In this document: positions 8,858 through 17,771 of the stretch, in pieces | How positions within the stretch are numbered: position 1 is the stretch's first letter | Layout of the letters: every line of letters starts with the position of its first letter | Assembly: GCF_018598225.1 (NCBI RefSeq) | Contig: NZ_JAHESF010000024.1 | Span: 37,939 to 101,938, forward strand | DNA length: 64,000 nt | Source of the DNA: Chryseosolibacter histidinae | GTDB taxonomy: Bacteria; Bacteroidota; Bacteroidia; Cytophagales; Cyclobacteriaceae | Reading direction: 5' to 3' | Notes under the pieces: model-generated | The model's database searches: none | Seen by the model: only the letters and a program-made list of their open reading frames with translations | What the model was told of the DNA's origin: nothing | Position numbers and translations under genes: made by a program

Positions 8858-10963
8858 TCAGGCCATGACCCTGATGGGTGCAAGGGGAATGGTAACAAAA
8901 AACTCGGTGTGTCCTTCAGGCGTTGTTTTGAGGTGCACATTGCCTCCCAGCTTTTCTGTAGCTGTTTTGGTGATGTACAGGCCTATACCCCCGGTCTCTG
9001 ACCGCTCAGAGGCGCGTGAGAACATTTGGAAGATCTTATCGGGGTGAACTTCGCTGATGCCGATGCCATTGTCAATCACTTTGATGGTAATGTACTGGTC
9101 GCGTTCCGTTATGGTGATATCGACAAAAGGCTCTATGCGGTTGGAGTCGTTATAAAACTTGATGGCGTTATCGATGAGGTTTTCAAGGATGATGCGCACA
9201 AACTCTTTGTCTGAATAAAACTCGATGGAGTCGTCTATATGTTTTTTGATCTTGAGCCTGGGGGGCAGGCCCTTCTTCTTTTCGAGCATGAGCACATCGT
9301 TTACTATGCCCACAAAATCTATCTTTTCAAAACCCAGCGCCGAGTTGTTGATCTGGTTTACAATGAGCAGGCGTGTGAGTATGGTGTTGAGCTTTTCGGC
9401 GGTGATGTCTAGCTTCTTCAGGTAGTTCAAAGCCAGGGCATCTTTCACATCCATGAGGGCCACATTGCACATGCCCTTGAGGCTTGCCAATGGTCCCCTT
9501 ATATCGTGCGAGGTTTTGTAAATAAAGTTATCGAGCTCTTCGTTTACGCGCAGCAGCGATTCGTTGGCTTTTTCAAGCTCGGTGTTTTTTTCTTTAAGCT
9601 CTTTATCGAGGTTGTAGTTTGAGCTGAGCAGCTGGCGGTTTTGGTCTTCAATAATGGCTTTGGCATCTGACAGTGCCTGGTTCACTTTTTTCTTTACGCG
9701 GTTGCTGCGGTAGAGCACAAAGATGAGCAGGCTGGCAAGGATGGCTATGATGATGATGGCAAAGTTGAGGGAGCGCTGGCGTTGGATTTGCTCTTCTTTA
9801 TCTGCAATTATTTTTTTATTCTCCCGTTCCGCAAAATCAGTTTGGATTTTAGCTAGCCTGTCAATTAACGCGCCGCTTATAACGCTATCTTTTAATGCTA
9901 TGTATTTCTTTTGATAGTAGGATGCTTTCTCAAACTCTTTAGTATGATTATAAACATCTGCAAACTCTCTATATGACGAAATTAACAATTCGTTGTAACC
10001 ATTTTTAAGTGCTATTTGCTCGCACCGGCTGAGCACGAGTAGTGCAGAATCTCGATTTGATTCATCAGAATATATTTGACCTAAATACATCAGGTTCTCA
10101 GCTTCAAATCTTTTATTACCGGATTTTTGAGAAATAGAATGAGATTTCTTAAAATAGATTTTGGCCTTACTGAAATTGCCCAAGAAGTAATTCGAAACTC
10201 CAAGGCCGAACTCACCCTCGATGACTGTTTGATTATTACAGTTATCACCGCAGACTTTAAATCCTTCCGTAAAGTAACGTTGTGCCTCCGTAAAGTTCTT
10301 CAGCTGATTATAACACAATCCAATATTAATGTAAAGCCTGTCAAGATCGTACTCATCATTTATTTCTTTTTTAAGGACCAAAGAACGCTGGTAATACTCA
10401 AGGGCAGTCTTATAGTTCTTCAATTTAAAGTACACAAATCCAATATTATTGAGCGATATACTTATCTCTGATTTATTACCATCCATCTCACGGAGAGTTA
10501 GCGATTGAAAATGTATCTCAAGCGCTTTATCATATTCTGCTAGTACAGTGTGTGCTAATGCGAGGTTATTTAATATGATCTTGTATTCACTTCTAAAATC
10601 ATTTCTTTTGGCAATTGACAAGCATTCTAATAGAACTTCAATAGCCTCTTTAGATCGATCTTGCTTATTTAAAAATTGGCCAGTGATTCTCTGCGCTCGA
10701 ACAATTTTTGCACTGTCGCCAAATTTAAGGGCTACTTCTGAAGCTCGCTGGATAATTCGAAACGCCTTGTCATTTTCTTTGCCTGCATACTGAATGAAAA
10801 GATCAACTAGCGGTTCGAAAGTTTCAAGACCCGATTTAGACTGAATAACTTTTTCAAGAGAGTCAATTTTAGATTGTTGGGCATAACTAACCGTCTCGAT
10901 AGCCAAAAGTGTGGCCAGTATTATTGGGAGTCTTTTTAGATTATAAAAAATTTTTTCGTACAC
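8858..10963 (-). CDS. TPR-containing membrane sensor histidine kinase
   Basis: This is a complete sensor kinase of 701 residues. In order it has an N-terminal signal peptide (to about residue 28, ending SYAQ), a run of TPR repeats (about 60-350) expected outside the cytoplasm, a membrane helix (about 398-418), a coiled coil (about 420-478), a HisKA domain with the phospho-acceptor in KTSHDIRGPL (His486), and an HATPase domain with N box LENLIDNA (Asn595, Asn599), DNGIGI (631-636) and GGIGLYI (658-664). No receiver or HAMP domain is seen. It is the only copy in the five-gene TPR array that keeps the catalytic parts. Its 3' half is GC-rich and its TPR-coding 5' half AT-rich (see findings). Its partner regulator is not adjacent; the NarL-type regulators about 8 kb away are candidates only. 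Confidence 0.93.
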   Translation of the reverse strand: MYEKIFYNLKRLPIILATLLAIETVSYAQQSKIDSLEKVIQSKSGLETFEPLVDLFIQYAGKENDKAFRIIQRASEVALKFGDSAKIVRAQRITGQFLNKQDRSKEAIEVLLECLSIAKRNDFRSEYKIILNNLALAHTVLAEYDKALEIHFQSLTLREMDGNKSEISISLNNIGFVYFKLKNYKTALEYYQRSLVLKKEINDEYDLDRLYINIGLCYNQLKNFTEAQRYFTEGFKVCGDNCNNQTVIEGEFGLGVSNYFLGNFSKAKIYFKKSHSISQKSGNKRFEAENLMYLGQIYSDESNRDSALLVLSRCEQIALKNGYNELLISSYREFADVYNHTKEFEKASYYQKKYIALKDSVISGALIDRLAKIQTDFAERENKKIIADKEEQIQRQRSLNFAIIIIAILASLLIFVLYRSNRVKKKVNQALSDAKAIIEDQNRQLLSSNYNLDKELKEKNTELEKANESLLRVNEELDNFIYKTSHDIRGPLASLKGMCNVALMDVKDALALNYLKKLDITAEKLNTILTRLLIVNQINNSALGFEKIDFVGIVNDVLMLEKKKGLPPRLKIKKHIDDSIEFYSDKEFVRIILENLIDNAIKFYNDSNRIEPFVDITITERDQYITIKVIDNGIGISEVHPDKIFQMFSRASERSETGGIGLYITKTATEKLGGNVHLKTTPEGHTEFFVTIPLAPIRVMA

Positions 10964-11067
10964 GAGTAATCTAGGATGGTTAATGCCTCAAAAGATTCAC
11001 AAAAACACACGGATCTTTGAACCACAATTTAGCAACAAAATTAACTGAAACCTAAAACCACAAAGTC

Positions 11068-11211
11068 ATGAAAAAATTAATTTACACCACTTTACTCCTA
11101 CTAGCTACGATCCTTTCGGTGACTTCTTGTACAGAAGAAACTGTTACTCCAACTATAGAGACTGACAATGGTGGCGGTAGCGGAAGCACTGATCCTTATA
11201 AAATTAAATGA
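11068..11211 (+). CDS. Tiny predicted lipoprotein (47 aa)
   Basis: This short ORF begins MKKLIYTTLLLLATILSVTSC, a textbook lipoprotein signal with the lipobox Cys at residue 21. The mature part is only about 27 residues, acidic and then Gly/Ser-rich, ending STDPYKIK. It lies about 100 bases beyond the start of the divergent TPR histidine kinase and 90 bases before another tiny exported peptide on the same strand. I do not recognise a family. The clean signal and intact frame support a real gene; its brevity keeps confidence moderate. It could be a ligand, an accessory subunit or a remnant of a larger lipoprotein. Confidence 0.6.
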   Translation: MKKLIYTTLLLLATILSVTSCTEETVTPTIETDNGGGSGSTDPYKIK

Positions 11212-11301
11212 TCAAACACCAATTGCCGAAGTCCTAACTTAAACTTCCAACCTATTGAACAAATAACGTCCTTCAAAACCAATACTTAAACATCGAGCTT
11301 T

Positions 11302-11472
11302 ATGAAAACCAGAATAATTGTATTTCTTGGCATCTCAGCGATAGCAACATTGTCTTTTACATTCGTATCGGTTACGAAAGAAGAAAAAGCCAAAGTTTCG
11401 GAGACTACGTCGGTAGTCCAAAGCCATAATAATGAGCCAATTGGCGGCTTTTTGTCTGAGGACAAATTTTAA
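11302..11472 (+). CDS. Tiny predicted exported peptide (56 aa)
   Basis: This ORF begins MKTRIIVFLGISAIATLSFTF, a basic start followed by a hydrophobic stretch that can act as a signal peptide or membrane anchor. About 33 polar residues follow, ending NEPIGGFLSEDKF. There is no Cys, so it is not a lipoprotein. It follows the 47-residue lipoprotein gene by 90 bases on the same strand, and both sit between the complete TPR kinase and the decayed end of the TPR array. I do not recognise a family. The stop is followed by about 500 bases with no gene. Confidence 0.55.
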   Translation: MKTRIIVFLGISAIATLSFTFVSVTKEEKAKVSETTSVVQSHNNEPIGGFLSEDKF

Positions 11473-11973
11473 ACTGGAACTAAAGGCGTATTTAGAACAC
11501 TATCAGTTCGAATAAACTTCCTTGAATTGGAATTGGCTTTCCTGAAGACAAGCTCTAAGGTAGTCAGATTAGACCGAGTTCACCTTAATCGATGAAAAGT
11601 CTTCTGCCCCATTTTGGAAGAGAGGGGATTCTAATCGTCCTCAGGGGATTGTCCAGCCTCCAAGGAGGGCGCCAGATAAAACTGTTTCATTTGCCAATCT
11701 TAATCGGATTTTTAGGGTCTAAACATTAAGCTTCATTTTATAACACAGCATAAGTCATGTAATTTGGCACTTAAAGTATTACTTTAATAGTAGTTTTTTA
11801 CTATTCCCGCCATAAACCTTACATTGGAAGAACAGCATTTTTACCAAATTTTATTTTGTTTTTACGCTAAAAATCATAAAAAAACGGGAAAAAGCTGCAA
11901 GAGGTGCAGTAAGTTGACATCATTGAATTTTAAAGACTTTTGGGCGTTTGGTGGCGGTTACTTTCACATTCTA
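11473..11973. other. AT-rich spacer without a recognisable gene
   Basis: About 500 bases between the 56-residue peptide gene and the decayed TPR remnant. I see no intact ORF, tRNA, clear terminator or long repeat. It may contain leader or degraded coding DNA from the TPR array. Confidence 0.5.
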
Positions 11974-12694
11974 TTACAAAAGAGACATTGACTTCAACAG
12001 GGCATTCGGCTCTAATTGCACTATATCTGGCAGGTCTAGTTTTTCTACGGCGTCAGTCAATTTGCTCGAGATAGCGTTTACTTTTTTGACGTATAATTTC
12101 GCATCGGCATCCTCAATATCTTTTAAGCCAGTCTCGCATAGCCCCTTTATTGTTGCAATTGATTTTTTAAGATCTCTAGCCGTTCGTTGAATCGACGGGT
12201 CACGCTCACGAAACGATGTGAGCAATTCACTCGTTCTCGTCTTTAACGTTCTTGTGCGATCACAAACTTTTCGTCCATGCCTTATTAATTGTCTTGCTTT
12301 TTCTGTTACTACGCGCAAGCAGCACTGCAATGGCGATCAGGCGGAGAGAAAATAGACCGGCGAAAATGTTCATGAGATTTTGCCTGCTGATAACTTCTTG
12401 ATTTAAGATCAATATCTGTTCTTGCGCAGCAAGCTTCGTTGTATTCTCACGCTCCAGGTATGTTGACTCGATCTTCATCAGGCTGTTGGCAACCCGATCG
12501 TTGTAAATGCTATCCTTCAACGCAATGTACGTTTGCTGATACTCAGCCCAGTTTTGCCAGTTATTCTTCAGATCATAGAACTCCACGAACAACGCATAAA
12601 CCTTGATCAGCTCCAGATTAAGCGCCACAGATTCATTGATCAACGCCGTGGCCTTATGCAGGTAACGTTCCGCTTCGTCCAGACGGCTCTGTTG
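11974..12694 (-). pseudogene. Remnant of a TPR-membrane pseudo-kinase (fourth short copy)
   Basis: Two overlapping minus-strand frames together match the C-terminal 45 % of the neighbouring TPR proteins. Similarity starts abruptly at about 12694 (QSRLDEAERYL, aligning with QNRIKDAAQYL of the intact copy) and has no TPR-repeat region before it. The first frame runs through the membrane segment to SKTINKAW and stops. The second continues VCDRTRTLKTRTSELL and ends in the usual dimerization-like segment, TARDLKKSIATIKGLCETGL. The join near 12265-12281 fits two nearby one-base losses relative to the ancestral INKxLDExV sequence. Arg stands where a kinase would carry His. The piece is 5'-truncated and frame-broken, so it is very likely non-functional. 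Confidence 0.8.
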
Positions 12695-12741
12695 AACTAT
12701 CGGATAAATGATTTTCCTAATTATTATGAATGCATTCGTTT

Positions 12742-14326
12742 TTACTTTCGGATATGCGCATTTACAATCTGGTCCTTTATATGAAAAAGTGACTGTAAGC
12801 CTGTAGCCATATGGTGCGAAGTTTTCTCCAACTGGTGCATGTACTGACGTGCAGTTGGGTCTGAAACATCTTTAAGTCCTATCACGCACAATCCCTGCAT
12901 GGTAGACAATGCTTCCTTCACGTCTGACACAGCGCGATCGATTAGCATATTACGACTAGAAAGAGCTGTTATTAAAACATCCCGGCTTAATTCAAGCTCG
13001 GCGGTGCGCGATTTTACCTTCGCATCAAGAATGATGTTAGCGCGCTTCTTCCGCGTATAATTTCTCCACAGCACGATACTGAATGCTACCACTATCAATA
13101 CCAGGGTACTGGCTACTATGTTTAAGATTTGCTGACCGTTGATGATCTCTTCCTTCAATCGAAGTACTTGCTCTTGCGCAGCAATCTTGGCCCTGTTCTC
13201 CCGCTCCTGGTAGTCGGCCTCTATCTTCATCAGGTTGATGGTGAGCTCTTCATTATAAACGCTGTCTTTCAAGGCAATGTACTTCTGTTGATAAAATGAC
13301 GCTCGTTCATGGTTTTTAACCTTGTTGTACATCTGAAAGAACCGTGAGTATATTTTGATCATTTCGAGGTTATAGGGCTCACCTCCTTCTATCAGCGCCT
13401 CAGCTTTGCTCAGATAAAAAGAAGCATCACTGACACGGTTTTTGCATAAGATACATTTGTGACAGATAGTCTACATTATCAAACTGGAACCGACCATAAT
13501 CATTCTTTTCCGCGAGATGGTAAGACTTTAAAAAATGATGTTCAGCGTTTCCATACTCCCTTAGCCCGAAGTAAATAACGCCCATTGCAAACTCTGCACA
13601 TACAAATTCATACGCAGAAGAATTGTTGTCATTGACCTTAAGTCCTTTTAGAACGTTCTCTTTTGCATCAGCGTAATTACCAAGATAGGCATCGCAAAGG
13701 CCAAGATTAATAAAGGCCGCGCCGAGGTCGTAGTTGTCATTTATCTTTCTCTTTAGAGCGATGGCTTCCACAAAAAATCCCTTCGCTTTCCTATAATCCT
13801 TCAGTTTATAATAGACCAGTCCAATGTTATTCAAAGCCATCGACTCTCCGCCGGCATTGTGGCTATTTCGATTACCTTCAAGGTATTGAAAAAAAAGCGG
13901 CAAGGCTTTATCATATTCAGCTGTAAATGTATAGCACAAAGCCAGGCCATTGAGAATAAAAAGATGAGGAAGTGATTTCTTATATTTCATGCTCAATGGC
14001 AATATCCTCTCATAAATCCTTATAGCGGAATCAACTTCACCATTGCTCCTTAGTCCAGCGGCCGCAATTCTCCCATTTTGAACGATCATCAAACTATCAT
14101 TCAAGTTCCTTGCAATCTCATATCCTTCGAGGGCAGTAATTACTGCAGGAATATTTTGGTCAATGAGATTATATTGACGTCCTAAATGATAAAGAACGTT
14201 GGCCTTGTCAATGCCTTCTCTTTTCGGAACGAGTAATTTTAATGAATCGATTTTGCGATTTTGACATCTGGTATTGAAAGAAATCAAAATTAGGAAAAGG
14301 ATAATTCCCGTTGTCTTAAAAGTCAT
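12742..14326 (-). pseudogene. TPR-membrane pseudo-kinase, third short copy, broken by one frameshift
   Basis: Read as one gene this would encode about 528 residues, like the two intact neighbours. The 5' part (to about residue 295: signal peptide, then TPR repeats) ends prematurely after YLMQKPCQ. The other frame continues the family sequence exactly, NRVSDASFYLSKAEALI, into the membrane helix, coiled coil and degenerate dimerization segment (SDVKEALSTMQGLC, with Ser at the His position). The break coincides with a run of five As (plus-strand Ts 13439-13443) where the intact paralogue implies four (YLHQNR). It is therefore a one-base gain in a homopolymer. It could be a real inactivation, an on/off phase switch or a sequencing error; the rest of the frame is well kept. 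Confidence 0.8.
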
Positions 14327-14394
14327 GCTCGCAGTGTTTATACTCTGGATACTTTTTTATGGTATACCTTTACGCGGAGGGCCTTACGGCAGGA

Positions 14395-15966
14395 TCATGA
14401 ACGCCCAACAGCAACATCGCTAAACGCGTTTTGGAAACGTTGCACTTCCGACTCCAGGTGGTCAGACAACATATTCACCTGGACCATGTATTGCCTCGCA
14501 TTTGGATCGCCGAGATCGTGCACGCCAGTTGTACATAGCCCCTTGATAGACGCCAGCGAACTTCTCATGTTATACGATGCTCTTTCAACAAGTATTTTAT
14601 TTTCCCGATGTGCATGAAGTAATGCTTCTTGCTTTTGTTCTAACTGCCTTGTTCTGTCCCTAACCCTTTCATCGAGAATTTTGTTTATTGCCTTTTTCCG
14701 ACGGTTACTTCTGATCAGCAAGACGGCCAACAACGCCAACATCACTGTCATGCAACACGCAAAAACAATCAACAATTGTTGTCGGTTGATCACCGCTTCT
14801 TTTAGGTGAAGAATTTGCGCTTGTGATGCTATCTTTGCGTTATTTTCGCGTTCCAGATATTCCGTCTCCACCTTCATTAGCTTATTTGTAAGTTCCTCGC
14901 TGTAAACACTATCTTTCACCTGAATATATTTCTGTTGATAAAATGTGGCCTTTTTATAGTCGCCAGTTCTGCTATAGAGTTCGATGAACCGAGAATATAT
15001 TTTGATTACTTCAAGATTATAAGGCGCGCCTGCATTAATAAGCACTTCAGCCGTGCGTAAATATTGTGCAGCATCTTTGATGCGATTCTGGTGAAGATAA
15101 ATCTGTGTGAGATAATCAATGTTATCAAACTGATATCGTATGTTATGTGTTTTCTTCGACATAGCATACGATCGCAAAAAATAAGTTTCGGCGTCGCCAT
15201 ATTGTTTCAACCCAAATGAAACTACTCCAAGGGCAAAGTCAGCACTTTCTATTACGTAATCCTTACAGTGGTCTCCGCAGACTTTAATGCCCTGAAGAAT
15301 ATTTGATCGAGCGGGAATGAAATCGCCAAGATATGCATAGCAGAGGCCAAGGTTAATGTAAGCAATGTCTAAATCGTATTTATCGTTTAGTTTCTTTTTT
15401 AAAGCTATCGTTTCTTCAAAAAGTGCTCTGCCTTTCTTATAATTCTTCAGCTTGTAATAAACAATACCTATATTATTTAATGTTATCGCTATCCCTCCTT
15501 CATCATTTCTGATTTTTTCCTGCTCAAGCTCTTGAAAGAAAAATCGCAATGCTTTGTCATATTCCGCCTTGAAATTATATGCCAGGCCCATGCCACTCAA
15601 AATATTAACATACTCAAACGAGTTTTTCAACTTTTGGCTCATTGGGAGTATCTTTTGATATAGAACCATTGCTGAGTCAACCTTTCCCAGGTATCTCAAT
15701 GCACTGGCTGTAGCTCTTCCTGTCTTAACGATCCTTAAACTATCGTTCAGGTTTATCGCAATTTTATATCCTTCTAAACCAGAACACGCCGCAGCCGAGT
15801 CCTGGTCAGAACGTATATATTGACGAGCCAATTCAAACAACACATCAGCTCTTTCAGCGCCATTTTTTTGTTTAAGCAGAGATCTTAATGAATCGATCTT
15901 CTGTCCATTCACACCGAATAAAATAATTATGGAAAATACTGTGGTTAGAATGATTTTTAAATTCAT
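14395..15966 (-). CDS. TPR-membrane protein with degenerate kinase dimerization segment (second short copy)
   Basis: This is an intact protein of 523 residues from the ATG at 15966, or 530 from 15987; the later start begins the signal peptide MNLKIILTTVF directly. It holds TPR repeats up to about residue 350 (numbering from 15987), a membrane helix at about 405-425, basic SNRRKK, a coiled-coil linker ERVRDRTRQLEQ, and a final 60 residues that align with the HisKA helix of the nearby kinase: SYNMRSSLASIKGLC against SHDIRGPLASLKGMC. Tyr472 replaces the phospho-accepting His, and the protein ends before any ATPase domain. It cannot autophosphorylate. It could pair with the real kinase through this helix, as a ligand-binding or inhibitory partner. 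It is 28 bases downstream of the next copy, so the two are probably co-transcribed. Confidence 0.85.
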   Translation of the reverse strand: MNLKIILTTVFSIIILFGVNGQKIDSLRSLLKQKNGAERADVLFELARQYIRSDQDSAAACSGLEGYKIAINLNDSLRIVKTGRATASALRYLGKVDSAMVLYQKILPMSQKLKNSFEYVNILSGMGLAYNFKAEYDKALRFFFQELEQEKIRNDEGGIAITLNNIGIVYYKLKNYKKGRALFEETIALKKKLNDKYDLDIAYINLGLCYAYLGDFIPARSNILQGIKVCGDHCKDYVIESADFALGVVSFGLKQYGDAETYFLRSYAMSKKTHNIRYQFDNIDYLTQIYLHQNRIKDAAQYLRTAEVLINAGAPYNLEVIKIYSRFIELYSRTGDYKKATFYQQKYIQVKDSVYSEELTNKLMKVETEYLERENNAKIASQAQILHLKEAVINRQQLLIVFACCMTVMLALLAVLLIRSNRRKKAINKILDERVRDRTRQLEQKQEALLHAHRENKILVERASYNMRSSLASIKGLCTTGVHDLGDPNARQYMVQVNMLSDHLESEVQRFQNAFSDVAVGRS

Positions 15967-16014
15967 ATTTAAAAGAGTCTTTAGCAATACGTTGCATTGG
16001 AGTAATTAAACCTC

Positions 16015-17613
16015 TTAGGGTTTATTCACGCCATATGAGCCACCAACACCTTCCTGAAAATACCGAAGGCCCAGTGCCAACTGATCAGACATCATAATCA
16101 CACCGTCGATACAGCGCTTCGTGGATGCCGGGTCATCAATTTCCAGCAATCCTACTTCGCACAATCCTTTAATAGAAGCCAGCGTTTTTCTCAATTGACC
16201 TGATGTCTTTTCAATAGACATGTTCCTCTCGTTCAAAGTCCCTATCAGCATCTCATGATTTTCTTCCAATTGCTTTGTTCGTTCCTTCACCCTTTCATCG
16301 AGAATCACATTGATAACTTGTTTCCGCCGGTTACTTTTGAAAAGAATTATTGCCAGCGATACAGCCATGGCCGCCACAACACCGATAAGAATATTGAGCA
16401 GGATCTGTCGTCTAATCGCAGCATCTTTCAGTCCCAGTACCTCATCCTGAGCAGCTATCCGTGCCTGATTTTGTTTTTCCAAGTGCTCCGCTTCTAACTT
16501 CATCAGGTTCGTAGTCAATTCATCATTGTAAATACTGTCTTTCAACTGGTTGTATTTCTTCTGATAACGTAGCGCTTCTTTCAAATCACCTTTACTATCA
16601 TAGACTTGCGAGAAACGCTTGTATACCTTGATCATTTCAAGATTGAATGGTTCGCCTTGTGCAATCAGCTTTTCGGCAGCTTTTAAATAGACAGTCGCCT
16701 TACCAAGGTCTTTGCGTAAAATATATATCTCAGCCAGGTAGTTAATATTATCGAGTTGATATCGGGCATTTCCAAGCTGCCCCGCCAGGTGGTAGGATCG
16801 CAAAAAAAAGATTTCCGCTGCGCGCAGTTTCTTCTGAAGGAAATAAACCATACCCAGGCTGAAGAAAGCATCCACCTTTGCGTCCTCTTTACATTGCCTA
16901 TGCCGGCAATAGGCCAGCGTACTATCAGCAAATCGCCTCGCGGCTAAAAGACTGTTCATTTGGGCATGACAAAGGCTTATGTTAGCCAAAAGCGTCTCGC
17001 GTTCAAAGTCATCATTTAACTTTTTTCGCAGCTGCAACGCCTGCTTAAAATAAGACAATCCCCTGGCATAATCGTTAAGCTTATAATACAATACCCCAAT
17101 GTTATTGAGCGTAGTAGCCATTGCATCCTCATCTCTGTCTTGCTGACGAAGCGTTAACGCCTGAAAATTCAAATCAAGCGCCCTGTCGTATTTCGCGTAA
17201 TATGTGTTTATAACTGCAAGACTGTTCAATATTGCAGAATGATCGGTTCTTAGGCTGTGTCTTTTGGCAACCGGTAGAATCTCTGTTAAAACCTTATCCG
17301 CTTCTCTATACATTAACAACCTATTCAACAATTGTCCGACGATCCGCGAAGATTGAACTATTTTAGCTGTATCGGCAGCCTGAAAAGCCAATTCCCTCGC
17401 TTCTCTGGCTAGTTCAAGCGCAACAGCGTTGTTATTCACAGCTCCGTGCAGACGTACAAGGCTGATCAATGGATCGTATTTAGAAATGCCTGAGCCCTTT
17501 TGAATCAGGGACTGCAGCGAGTCGATCTTTTGCTGCTGAGGATAGACGCATAATGGCATGAAAGCACAGACTATCATCCACAGATACCTGCTGGGAATGT
17601 GTAACAATTTCAT
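16015..17613 (-). CDS. TPR-membrane protein with degenerate kinase dimerization segment (first short copy)
   Basis: This protein of 532 residues has a signal peptide (about 1-25), TPR repeats (about 60-350), a membrane helix (about 405-425), a basic boundary SNRRKQ, the linker ERVKERTKQLEE and a C-terminal segment SGQLRKTLASIKGLCEVGL. The last aligns with the HisKA helix of the complete kinase, but Gly472 occupies the His site and no HATPase domain follows. It is the promoter-proximal gene of the short-copy array and is divergent from a soluble histidine kinase gene, with 158 bases between the two starts. The common end point of all four short copies suggests an ancestral truncated design, not four separate breakages. 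Function is unknown; a sensing partner for a kinase is an inference. Confidence 0.85.
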   Translation of the reverse strand: MKLLHIPSRYLWMIVCAFMPLCVYPQQQKIDSLQSLIQKGSGISKYDPLISLVRLHGAVNNNAVALELAREARELAFQAADTAKIVQSSRIVGQLLNRLLMYREADKVLTEILPVAKRHSLRTDHSAILNSLAVINTYYAKYDRALDLNFQALTLRQQDRDEDAMATTLNNIGVLYYKLNDYARGLSYFKQALQLRKKLNDDFERETLLANISLCHAQMNSLLAARRFADSTLAYCRHRQCKEDAKVDAFFSLGMVYFLQKKLRAAEIFFLRSYHLAGQLGNARYQLDNINYLAEIYILRKDLGKATVYLKAAEKLIAQGEPFNLEMIKVYKRFSQVYDSKGDLKEALRYQKKYNQLKDSIYNDELTTNLMKLEAEHLEKQNQARIAAQDEVLGLKDAAIRRQILLNILIGVVAAMAVSLAIILFKSNRRKQVINVILDERVKERTKQLEENHEMLIGTLNERNMSIEKTSGQLRKTLASIKGLCEVGLLEIDDPASTKRCIDGVIMMSDQLALGLRYFQEGVGGSYGVNKP

Positions 17614-17717
17614 AAGGACTAATAATTTACAAATTGTATTTTCAGGATCTTAACGTTTTGCAGAAGAAAAAATGTAAACGATACCGAAACTGATAACATT
17701 TGTATTTCAAATGATCA

Positions 17718-17725
17718 TAACTTTG
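17718..17725 (+). promoter_or_regulatory. Probable -7 element (TAACTTTG) for the soluble histidine kinase
   Basis: TAACTTTG matches TAnnTTTG and lies 46 bases before the ATG at 17772. A TTTG at 17699-17702 is only 15 bases upstream, shorter than the usual 17-21 spacing. Confidence 0.4.
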
Positions 17726-17771
17726 AAAAGTTGCTGAACAATATAATTTAGCTAAAAAAATAGTTACCGTA

